Shown here: in pieces, positions 1 through 5,011 of the stretch | Layout: each line of letters begins with the position of its first letter | Position numbering within the stretch: the stretch's first letter is position 1 | The notes under the pieces: generated by a model | What the model saw: only the letters and a program-made list of their open reading frames with translations | Databases searched by the model: none | What the model was told of the DNA's origin: nothing | Assembly (NCBI GenBank): GCA_934572365.1 | Contig: CAKTKX010000090.1 | Span: 1-5,928, forward strand | Source of the DNA: an uncultured Oscillospiraceae bacterium | GTDB taxonomy: Bacteria; Bacillota; Clostridia; Oscillospirales; Oscillospiraceae | Reading direction: 5' to 3' | Length of the DNA: 5,928 nucleotides | Translations under genes and position numbers: made by a program

Positions 1-176
1 TCCTGCACGAACTTTTTCAGCCATGCCTTTTTCACGTTGTTCTTGAATTCCACGCCGAGGGGGCCGTAGTCCCAGGAATTGGCCAGGCCGCCGTAGATTT
101 CGGAACCGGCGTAGACAAAGCCCCGGCTCTTGCAGAGGTTCACGATCATGTCCAGTGTTTTTTCGCTGTTTTTCAT
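1..176 (-). CDS. glyQS: Glycyl-tRNA synthetase, alpha2 (single-chain) type, N-terminal part only
   Basis: This enzyme attaches glycine to tRNA(Gly) in the cytoplasm using ATP. Only the first 58 codons and two bases are present; the gene continues off the left edge. The visible sequence includes [20 protein letters not shown] (residues 18-37) followed by [10 protein letters not shown] (38-47). This is the strongly conserved N-terminal region of the class II homodimeric GlyRS, not of the two-subunit GlyQ/GlyS form. The ATG at 176-174 is preceded by GGAGGA (188-183) at six bases' spacing, so the start is secure. It lies 67 bases downstream of plsC on the same strand and has its own strong promoter. 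The roughly 36-base leader has no room for the T-box often found before this gene in Firmicutes. Family assignment is confident; the rest of the protein cannot be judged. Confidence 0.95.
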   Translation of the reverse strand, partial: MKNSEKTLDMIVNLCKSRGFVYAGSEIYGGLANSWDYGPLGVEFKNNVKKAWLKKFVQ

Positions 177-182
177 TGTATT

Positions 183-188
183 TCCTCC
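183..188 (-). promoter_or_regulatory. Ribosome binding site of glyQS
   Basis: GGAGGA read on the minus strand, six bases before the ATG at 176-174. It fixes the glyQS start. Confidence 0.85.
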
Positions 189-218
189 AAAAAATGGTTA
201 TTTATGGGGTGAAAACTC

Positions 219-247
219 ATTATACACGCTTCTTGCCCAAAGGTCAA
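219..247 (-). promoter_or_regulatory. SigA-type promoter for glyQS
   Basis: On the minus strand, TTGACC (247-242) and a perfect TATAAT (224-219) are separated by exactly 17 bases, giving 11 of 12 consensus matches. The TGA inside the -35 box is the stop codon of plsC (246-244), so the promoter begins within the upstream gene. Predicted transcription starts near 212, leaving an untranslated leader of about 36 bases before glyQS. This indicates that glyQS is expressed independently of plsC, although readthrough from plsC is also possible because no terminator is seen between them. Confidence 0.8.
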
Positions 248-1065
248 GCTTCTTCCATGCGGAAGGATTCTCCCAAATCGCTGATCATCATTTCGTACAC
301 CTGATTTCCGATGTCCACGGTGGTCTTGCCCTTCAAATCCTCCGCCGGGATCACGTCCACCAAATGCAGCTCCACGTCGGTGGGCTTCAGGTGGGAGATA
401 TTGGGGAAAATCTGCCGGGTGTTCCGGATGGTGCATACCACAATGGGAACGCCCGCCTTCTGGGCGATCTTGAACACGCCGCTGCGAAAATGGTGGAGCT
501 TGCCGTCCTTGCTGGTGTAGCCCTCGGGAAAGACGGCCACGGACGCTTCGTCGTCCTTCAGCAGCTGGATGCACTTGAGGATGGTTTTCAGGGCGGCGCG
601 GTCATTCTCCCGGTCGATGGGCTGGCAGAGAATTTTGTGCATGACCTTGCCCACGATGAACAGCTGCTGGTTTTCCTTTTTGGTGACAAAGGCCAGCTGG
701 CTTTTGGGGAAGCAGTGCAGCAGCACACAGGGGTCGGCGATGAACAGATGGTTGCACACCAGCACAAACCGCCCCTCGGTGGGAACCTTTTCTAATCCCG
801 CCGTATGGATGCGCACCCGAAGCAGCCCGATCAAAGCGCCAATGTACACCTGCGTGACCCTGCGGTAAAAGGGGCTGTCATGCTCCTGGGGCTTGTCCAT
901 GTCCACGAAGGCGCAGACCAGACACAGAAAACCGAAGGCCGCCAGGGTCAGCACCAGAAACGCCCCGACGAACAGCGCCGGAAGCCACCAGAACGCCACC
1001 CTGCCGCAAATACAGACCAAAACCGCCGCCACCGCGGATACGGCGGCAATTCCTTTCCACAACAT
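244..1065 (-). CDS. plsC: 1-acyl-sn-glycerol-3-phosphate acyltransferase (PlsC/LPLAT family), membrane-anchored
   Basis: This is a probable acyltransferase of phospholipid synthesis that adds the second acyl chain to lysophosphatidic acid at the cytoplasmic membrane. The 273-residue protein starts with two hydrophobic segments (about residues 6-24 and 27-54), then carries the family's blocks in order. These are NHLFIAD (105-111, the catalytic HX4D with H106 and D111), QPIDREN (148-154), FPEG (179-182) followed by GKLHHFRSGVF (188-198), and VPIVV (206-210). I chose ATG 1065-1063 because an upstream in-frame ATG at 1080 would place the obvious GGGGAGGA ribosome binding site inside the coding region, six bases before the chosen start. 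It precedes glyQS on the minus strand and is divergent from the membrane-protein/cca series. Length is slightly above that of minimal PlsC proteins because of the N-terminal hydrophobic hairpin. Exact acyl acceptor is inferred; other lysophospholipid acyltransferases share these motifs. Confidence 0.9.
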   Translation of the reverse strand: MLWKGIAAVSAVAAVLVCICGRVAFWWLPALFVGAFLVLTLAAFGFLCLVCAFVDMDKPQEHDSPFYRRVTQVYIGALIGLLRVRIHTAGLEKVPTEGRFVLVCNHLFIADPCVLLHCFPKSQLAFVTKKENQQLFIVGKVMHKILCQPIDRENDRAALKTILKCIQLLKDDEASVAVFPEGYTSKDGKLHHFRSGVFKIAQKAGVPIVVCTIRNTRQIFPNISHLKPTDVELHLVDVIPAEDLKGKTTVDIGNQVYEMMISDLGESFRMEEA

Positions 1066-1070
1066 GGTTT

Positions 1071-1078
1071 TCCTCCCC
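1071..1078 (-). promoter_or_regulatory. Ribosome binding site that decides the plsC start
   Basis: GGGGAGGA on the minus strand, ending six bases before the ATG at 1065-1063. An alternative ATG at 1080-1078 overlaps this site, so it is very unlikely to be the initiator. Confidence 0.85.
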
Positions 1079-1095
1079 ATCTAAATCTTGAACCC

Positions 1096-1124
1096 ATTAT
1101 ACTCCGATTTTAAGCATGAAACAA
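1096..1124 (-). promoter_or_regulatory. Promoter for plsC
   Basis: On the minus strand, a perfect TATAAT (1101-1096) lies 17 bases from TTGTTT (1124-1119), a partial match to the -35 consensus. Predicted transcription starts near 1089 and gives a leader of about 24 bases. The location directly before the plsC ribosome binding site supports it. Confidence 0.65.
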
Positions 1125-1161
1125 GAAGAAATTCTACACAAAGAGTTTTTTTACAAAGGGC

Positions 1162-1190
1162 TGGAAATTAGGGGAATAGACTGGTATAAT
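1162..1190 (+). promoter_or_regulatory. Extended -10 promoter for the membrane-protein/cca operon
   Basis: TATAAT at 1185-1190 is preceded by TGG (1182-1184), which gives the TGn extended -10 element. TGGAAA (1162-1167), 17 bases upstream, is a 4-of-6 match to the -35 box. Predicted transcription starts near 1197. It faces away from the plsC promoter, with their -35 boxes about 37 bases apart in an A-rich stretch, so regulators or supercoiling could couple the two directions. Confidence 0.7.
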
Positions 1191-1206
1191 AATGGGAAAA
1201 AGTGCC

Positions 1207-1245
1207 GGGGCGGCGTGCTGCCCCCATTGCCGGATGTTTGCATCC
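1207..1245 (+). other. Two adjacent hairpins in the 5' leader
   Basis: The predicted leader (about 1197-1260) can fold into two tandem stem-loops. The first is a 7-bp GC-rich stem with one G-U pair (1207-1213 with 1218-1224, loop CGTG). The second is a 5-bp stem GGATG/CATCC (1232-1236 with 1241-1245, loop TTTG) that ends two bases before the GGAGG ribosome binding site. Neither is followed by a T run, so they are not an intrinsic terminator on the plus strand. They may affect translation or mRNA stability. No known riboswitch class is recognised. Confidence 0.4.
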
Positions 1246-1247
1246 AT

Positions 1248-1252
1248 GGAGG
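1248..1252 (+). promoter_or_regulatory. Ribosome binding site that decides the membrane-protein start
   Basis: GGAGG, eight bases before the ATG at 1261. The upstream in-frame ATG at 1192 lies two bases past the -10 box, before the expected transcription start, so it should not be in the mRNA. Confidence 0.85.
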
Positions 1253-1260
1253 ATTCCGTT

Positions 1261-2001
1261 ATGAAGCAAAAAAGCAAACAAAACCGCCTGACCCTAGGCG
1301 TCATCGTGCTGGGCTGCTGCGCGCTGGTTCTGCGCAGGTTGCTCTACGGCGTGGCCGTGGACGTGAAAAATCTGCTGCCGGTGAACCACCCGCTGGAAAT
1401 CGTCCTGTGGGTTCTCACCGCCGGCACCGCTGTGTGGATCGTCGCTTCCGTGTGGAAGCTGGACGGGTCGCCAAAGTACGAGGATAACTTCCAACCCTCC
1501 CTGACGGCCGCCGTGGGGCATTACATCGCCGCGGCGGGAATTCTGCTGACGGTGCTGCTGCCCTGGGGTACGGTAGGACGGCTGGTGCTGCTGCGCCGGG
1601 TGCTGGGCGCCGTGGCAGCGGTGGGGCTGGTCGTGGCCGGACGCTGCCGCAAGGCGGGAAAATGCCCGATGTTTCTGACCCATCTGGCCGTGTGCGCCTT
1701 TTTCGTCGTCCACATGCTGGGCAATTACGGCATCTGGTGCAGCAATCCCCAGCTCCAGGACTACTGGCTGGATCTGTCCGCCAGCGCGATGATGGCGCTG
1801 TTCGCTTTCTATGAGGCCGCCTTTGACGCCGGAATGGGCCGGCGGCGGATGCAGCTGGCCACGGGGCTGATGGCCGCGTATCTCGGCTACGGGGCGCTGT
1901 CCGGCTCGGGGTATCTGATCCTATATTTCGGGTGTGCGGTGTGGGCGCTGACCGACCTGTGCAGCCTGACGCCCGTGCCGAAACAGGAGAACGCGGCATG
2001 A
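1261..2001 (+). CDS. Polytopic membrane protein of unknown function
   Basis: I do not recognise a named family. The 246-residue protein is strongly hydrophobic, with roughly seven or eight predicted membrane segments (near residues 10-32, 45-65, 83-101, 108-127, 138-155, 172-190, 199-213 and 217-233). They are separated by short charged loops such as RCRKAGK (128-134) and GRRRM (193-197). The N-terminus is basic (MKQKSKQNR), and the C-terminal tail is short and polar. No catalytic motif, signal-peptidase site or transporter signature is apparent. It is the first gene after an extended -10 promoter, and its TGA overlaps the ATG of cca (ATGA at 1998-2001), so the two are translationally coupled. 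That coupling may simply reflect operon position rather than a shared function with tRNA maturation. The reading frame is well supported by start signals and overlap; function is open. Confidence 0.85.
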   Translation: MKQKSKQNRLTLGVIVLGCCALVLRRLLYGVAVDVKNLLPVNHPLEIVLWVLTAGTAVWIVASVWKLDGSPKYEDNFQPSLTAAVGHYIAAAGILLTVLLPWGTVGRLVLLRRVLGAVAAVGLVVAGRCRKAGKCPMFLTHLAVCAFFVVHMLGNYGIWCSNPQLQDYWLDLSASAMMALFAFYEAAFDAGMGRRRMQLATGLMAAYLGYGALSGSGYLILYFGCAVWALTDLCSLTPVPKQENAA

Positions 2002-3338
2002 AGCTTCCCTCGTATGTTTTGGAATGTCTGAACGCCCTGGAAGCCGCCGGGTATCCGGCTTACGCGGTGGGCGGCTGCGTGCGGGACGCTTGCCTCGGCT
2101 TGCAGCCCCACGACTATGACATCTGCACCGCCGCCACCCCCCGGCAGACCGAGGCGGTTTTTGCCGGGAAGAAGCTGGTGCTGGCGGGAGAAAAGCACGG
2201 CACCGTGGGTGTGGTCACGGCGGGGGGCATGGTGGAGATCACCACTTTCCGCACGGAGGGCGCGTACCGGGACAACCGGCACCCGGACTGGGTGAAATTT
2301 GTGGACAATGTGGAAAGCGACCTTTCCCGGCGGGACTACACCGTGAACGCCATGGCCTACTCCCCCACCCGGGGCTTTTCCGACCCCTTCGGCGGCCGGG
2401 GGGATCTGGAAGCCAAGGTGCTGCGGGCGGTGGGCGACCCCGTGATCCGGTTTCAGGAGGATTCCCTGCGGATTCTGCGGGGGGTACGGTTCGCCGTAAA
2501 ATACGGCCTGAACGTCGATCCGGCGACGGAAAGCGCCATGGAATCTCAGGCGCATTTGGTGGGCAATCTGGCGGAAGAGCGGATTTTTGACGAATTATGT
2601 AAACTTCTCCCGTTAGTCAGTGCGGAAGACTTATGCCGCTTTGCCCCGATTCTGGGGGCGGTGATTCCTGAATTGCAGCCCATGATCGGCTTTGACCAGC
2701 ACAGCCCCCACCACGCTTACGACCTGTTTACCCACACCGCCCACGTGACGGCGGGCGTCAGCGCCGATCTGACGCTGCGCTGGGCGGCGCTGCTCCACGA
2801 CACCGGCAAAATCGCCACTTTTACCCGGGACGAAACCGGCCGGGGGCATTTTTACGGCCACGCCCAAAAAAGCGCGGAGATCGCCGACGACGTTCTCCGG
2901 CGGCTGAAAGCCCCCACGGCGCTGCGGGAACAGGCGGTGCTGCTCATCGGCCAGCACATGACCCCGCTGACGCCGGATAAGAAGCTGCTGCGCCGCCGGG
3001 TCAGCCGCCTTGGCTGGGACACGCTGGACGCGCTGCTGACGCTCCAGGAGGCGGACATGGGCGGGAAAGGCACCGGCGAAGCGGAGGAAGGGAATGTGTT
3101 CCCGGAAATTCGAGCGGTTCTGGCGGAGATTCGTGCGGAAAACGCCTGCCTGACGGTAAAAGATCTGGCAGTCAACGGAAACGACCTTCTGGCGCTGGGG
3201 TACCGGGGAAAAGCCATCGGCGAGACCCTGAACGCCCTGCTGGAGGGGGTACTGGACGAGACGCTGCCCAACGAGCGTCAGGCGCTGCTGGACAGGGCAA
3301 AGTGCGGAATGGGGAACGACAGCGTTTCTCCAAAATAA
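1998..3338 (+). CDS. cca: CCA tRNA nucleotidyltransferase with HD domain
   Basis: This enzyme adds or repairs the 3'-terminal CCA of tRNAs using CTP and ATP. The 446-residue protein belongs to the class II nucleotidyltransferases. It carries GGCVRD (25-30), the metal-binding DYD (D39, D41), RRDYTVNA (111-118), and QEDSLRILRGVRF (153-165) with the EDxxR nucleotide-recognition motif. A C-terminal HD-type domain follows: H239 and H246, LLHDTGK (265-271, H267/D268) and HFYGHAQ (284-290). ATG 1998 is preceded by AGGAG (1985-1989) at eight bases and overlaps the stop of the membrane protein. Two oddities are visible. Three rare TTA leucine codons cluster at 2595-2633, and the last ten codons lie in a direct repeat found again after the next gene (3760-3790). 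Whether it adds the whole CCA or only part of it cannot be told from motifs alone. Downstream, the deaminase gene starts after a 25-base gap. Confidence 0.95.
   Translation: MKLPSYVLECLNALEAAGYPAYAVGGCVRDACLGLQPHDYDICTAATPRQTEAVFAGKKLVLAGEKHGTVGVVTAGGMVEITTFRTEGAYRDNRHPDWVKFVDNVESDLSRRDYTVNAMAYSPTRGFSDPFGGRGDLEAKVLRAVGDPVIRFQEDSLRILRGVRFAVKYGLNVDPATESAMESQAHLVGNLAEERIFDELCKLLPLVSAEDLCRFAPILGAVIPELQPMIGFDQHSPHHAYDLFTHTAHVTAGVSADLTLRWAALLHDTGKIATFTRDETGRGHFYGHAQKSAEIADDVLRRLKAPTALREQAVLLIGQHMTPLTPDKKLLRRRVSRLGWDTLDALLTLQEADMGGKGTGEAEEGNVFPEIRAVLAEIRAENACLTVKDLAVNGNDLLALGYRGKAIGETLNALLEGVLDETLPNERQALLDRAKCGMGNDSVSPK
3306..3336 (+). repeat. Imperfect direct repeat, copy 1 (3' end of cca)
   Basis: This 31-base stretch matches 3760-3790 at 24 positions, and all seven differences are transitions. 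The core is AACGAC-R-GCG-Y-TTCTCC. Weaker similarity (10 of 18) continues to the ribosome binding site of the following gene in both copies, so the offset is a constant 454 bases. Here it encodes the last residues of Cca (GMGNDSVSPK). Confidence 0.65.
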
Positions 3339-3350
3339 AACGGAATTTAC

Positions 3351-3355
3351 AGGAG
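3351..3355 (+). promoter_or_regulatory. Ribosome binding site that decides the deaminase start
   Basis: AGGAG lies eight bases before GTG 3364. The earlier in-frame GTG at 3355 overlaps this site and has no ribosome binding site of its own, so GTG 3364 is preferred. Confidence 0.75.
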
Positions 3356-3363
3356 TGTTTACA

Positions 3364-3756
3364 GTGGATAAAATCTGGAACGAGCTGCGCGATGCCGCCA
3401 GGAAGGTTGTCAATCCCCGTGAGATATCCCGCATGATCGAAGCCGGCGGTGTTGCCGCCGCGGTGGAGGCTGCATCCGGGAAAATTTATGTGGGTGTCTG
3501 CGTAGACACGGCTTGTACATTGGGCGTATGCGCTGAGCGTAACGCCATGTTCAACATGATCACAAACGGAGAAAATGTCATACGCCGGGTGGTTGCGATT
3601 GACCGCGACGGCAGGGCGGTTCCTCCCTGCGGTGCGTGTCGGGAATTCATGACTCAGCTCATGCCAGAAAGCTATCGTTCCGTCGAGATCATGCTGGATT
3701 ATGAAAAGGAAAAGATTATCACATTAGGCGACCTAACACCGGAATGGTGGTTATAA
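3364..3756 (+). CDS. Small cytidine deaminase-family protein (Zn-dependent; blasticidin-S deaminase-like alternative)
   Basis: This is a probable hydrolytic deaminase of cytidine or a related cytosine compound. The 130-residue product, with a GTG start, has the family's zinc site: CAER (56-59, ligand C56 and proton-shuttle E58) and PCGACREF (88-95, ligands C89 and C92). Its length is that of the small homotetrameric cytidine deaminases. The C-terminal part resembles a group of stand-alone Firmicutes deaminases related to blasticidin-S deaminase, so nucleoside, nucleotide and drug substrates all remain possible. It follows cca by 25 bases and precedes a MazG-like pyrophosphohydrolase gene, a pairing that fits pyrimidine-nucleotide handling. 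G+C is about 54% by hand count, below cca, and copies of a direct repeat lie on both sides, which suggests later acquisition. Family is clear; substrate is not. Confidence 0.88.
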   Translation: MDKIWNELRDAARKVVNPREISRMIEAGGVAAAVEAASGKIYVGVCVDTACTLGVCAERNAMFNMITNGENVIRRVVAIDRDGRAVPPCGACREFMTQLMPESYRSVEIMLDYEKEKIITLGDLTPEWWL

Positions 3757-3759
3757 ATT

Positions 3760-3790
3760 AGAATAGGAAACGACGGCGCTTCTCCGGAAT
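3760..3790 (+). repeat. Imperfect direct repeat, copy 2 (between deaminase and MazG-like genes)
   Basis: This matches the 3' end of cca (3306-3336) at 24 of 31 positions with only transition differences. Read in the frame corresponding to cca, it gives RIGNDGASPESI and then a TGA at 3796-3798, so it looks like an orphaned or alternative Cca tail. It follows the deaminase TAA by three bases and in the same frame. Confidence 0.65.
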
Positions 3791-3812
3791 CGATCTGAAT
3801 GTGGAGGCAATC

Positions 3813-4139
3813 ATGAGTGGTTTTACAATAAGAGAAATGCTTGCAATGCAGCGGCAATTGCAGGAACGGTATCAAGACAAATGGGAACCGATCTGCTCGG
3901 AGGCTGGCAAACACAAGCTGTTGTGGATGATCGGCGAGATTGGCGAGGTCATAGACATCATCAAGAAAAACGGTGATAAGCAGACCATCGAGGACGTCGA
4001 TTTGCGGAAGCATCTTGCGGAAGAAATGGCGGACGTGCTGATGTATTATAACGATGTTCTTCTTTGCTATGGAATCAGCGAGGAGGAACTCAAAGAGGCT
4101 TATACAACCAAATTTGAGAAAAATATGCACCGCTGGTAG
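3813..4139 (+). CDS. MazG-like nucleotide pyrophosphohydrolase
   Basis: This is a probable all-alpha NTP pyrophosphatase that cleaves (d)NTPs to (d)NMP and pyrophosphate. The 108-residue protein has one MazG-type helical unit. The metal-binding pattern ExxE...ExxD is visible as GEIGE (41-45; E42, E45) and EEMAD (70-74; E71, D74). Its overall form, including LLWMIGEIGEVIDIIKK and the ending EKNMHRW, resembles the short MazG-like proteins of Firmicutes rather than the double-domain MazG of enterobacteria. ATG 3813 has GGAGG (3803-3807) five bases upstream; an in-frame GTG at 3801 overlaps that region and is less likely. G+C is about 46%, with many A/T-ending codons (ATA, ACA, AGA, TTT), the lowest of any gene here. 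It sits after the deaminase gene, and the two may act together in removing unwanted pyrimidine nucleotides. Nucleotide preference cannot be read from the sequence. Confidence 0.85.
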   Translation: MSGFTIREMLAMQRQLQERYQDKWEPICSEAGKHKLLWMIGEIGEVIDIIKKNGDKQTIEDVDLRKHLAEEMADVLMYYNDVLLCYGISEEELKEAYTTKFEKNMHRW

Positions 4140-4150
4140 TTTTCGGCTGC

Positions 4151-4200
4151 GCAGAAACGGATCAGCGGTGCGTTCAAAATTGATTATTTACACAAGGAGG
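4151..4200 (+). repeat. Possible degenerate third copy of the leader repeat
   Basis: The leader before the SDR gene shares ordered blocks with repeat copy 1 and its continuation: CAGCG (4163-4167), CAAAAT (4175-4180), ATTTACA (4186-4192) and AGGAG. Small gaps are needed to align them, so chance similarity is a real possibility. No promoter or terminator is convincing in this 71-base gap. Confidence 0.25.
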
Positions 4201-4210
4201 CTGCAATCAT

Positions 4211-5011
4211 ATGAACATTGCCATTGTCACGGGAGCCAGCTCCGGCATGGGGCGGGAATTCGTCCGCCAGCTCAGCGGATACGTTTCCGTGGACGAAATC
4301 TGGGCGGTCGCGCGGCGCGCGTCGGCTCTGGAAACCCTGAAAGCCGAGACCACCGTCCCGGTTCGTCCCGTTGTGCTGGACTTGCTGGAAGGATCCAGCT
4401 TCACCCAACTGGAAGCCCTGCTGGAATCCGAAAAGCCCAACGTCAGACTGCTGGTCAACGCCGCGGGCTTCGGCAAATTCGGCGCTTATCAGAGGGTTCC
4501 CGTGGAGGACGATTGCCGCATGATCGACCTGAACTGCAAGGCGCTGCTGCTCATGACCCGGCTGTGCGTTCCCTATATGCAGCCCGGCAGTCACATTCTG
4601 GAGCTGGACAGCCTGTCCGCCTTCCAGCCCGTACCCTACATCACCACCTACGCCGCCACCAAGGCGTTTGTTCTCAGCTACAGCCGTTCCATGAACCGGG
4701 AGCTGAAGGCGCAGGGCATCCGGGTCATGGCCATGAACCCCGGCTGGGTGAAAACGGAATTCTTCAATCATGCGTTCCAGACCAACGCCGATAACGAGGT
4801 GCGCTACTTTAACCGCCTGTACGAGGCGAAGGACGTGGTCAAAACCGGCCTTAACGACCTGTACCACTCGAAAAAGGACTGCTCCATCCACGGCTTCCCC
4901 GTCAAATTCCAGGTGTTCCTGGTGAAGCTGCTGCCCCACAGCCTGGTGATGAACACCTGGCTTAACCAGCAGAAAAAAGCAAAGAACAACAAGGGGCTTA
5001 CGACGAAATGA
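4211..5011 (+). CDS. Classical short-chain dehydrogenase/reductase (SDR), NAD(P)-dependent
   Basis: This is a probable cytoplasmic NAD(P)-dependent oxidoreductase acting on an unknown alcohol or carbonyl. The 266-residue protein has the full classical SDR set: the cofactor loop TGASSGMG (7-14), D57 in VVLDL, NAAG (83-86), and the catalytic tetrad N108, S134, Y147 and K151 (YAATK). The motif NPGWVKTEF follows near the usual PG position. R35/R36 at the end of the second strand suggest a preference for NADP(H), which is inference. The C-terminal region (about 225-266) extends the fold with a hydrophobic stretch and a basic tail, as in many Firmicutes SDRs of this size. ATG 4211 follows AGGAGG (4195-4200) at ten bases. 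Its TGA overlaps the start of the lipoprotein gene. G+C rises again compared with the MazG-like gene. Substrate and pathway are not indicated by the neighbours. Confidence 0.9.
   Translation: MNIAIVTGASSGMGREFVRQLSGYVSVDEIWAVARRASALETLKAETTVPVRPVVLDLLEGSSFTQLEALLESEKPNVRLLVNAAGFGKFGAYQRVPVEDDCRMIDLNCKALLLMTRLCVPYMQPGSHILELDSLSAFQPVPYITTYAATKAFVLSYSRSMNRELKAQGIRVMAMNPGWVKTEFFNHAFQTNADNEVRYFNRLYEAKDVVKTGLNDLYHSKKDCSIHGFPVKFQVFLVKLLPHSLVMNTWLNQQKKAKNNKGLTTK

Noticed and set aside
130..795. Long plus-strand open frame opposite plsC
   Set aside because: It is antisense to plsC, which has full acyltransferase motifs, and shows no ribosome binding site or recognisable domain.
1207..1224. GC-rich hairpin considered as an intrinsic terminator
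   Set aside because: No T run follows on the plus strand. On the minus strand a T run begins only six bases later, and no minus-strand gene ends here.
1192..1260. N-terminal extension of the membrane protein from ATG 1192
   Set aside because: That ATG lies upstream of the predicted transcription start and lacks a ribosome binding site; the region forms leader hairpins instead.
1415..1999. Minus-strand open frame opposite the membrane-protein gene
   Set aside because: Arg/Pro/Ser-rich low-complexity translation typical of the reverse of a GC-rich gene, with no start signals.
1887..2555. Minus-strand open frame opposite the cca start
   Set aside because: Overlaps the catalytic half of Cca and has His/Gly-rich shadow composition and no family resemblance.
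2631..3434. Minus-strand open frame opposite the HD half of cca
   Set aside because: Shadow of cca; it also crosses the cca-deaminase junction without any start or domain signal.
4140..4200. Possible terminator after the MazG-like gene (CGGCTG with CAGCGG)
   Set aside because: The stem has a mismatch and a long loop, and there is no T run, so transcription probably continues into the SDR gene.
3339..4210. Integron-like gene cassettes with recombination sites
   Set aside because: The repeats are direct and not attC-like inverted structures, and no integrase is present in the window.
4054..4794. Plus-strand open frame overlapping the MazG-like and SDR genes
   Set aside because: Out of frame with both well-supported genes; composition is Arg/Gly/His-rich and there is no motif.
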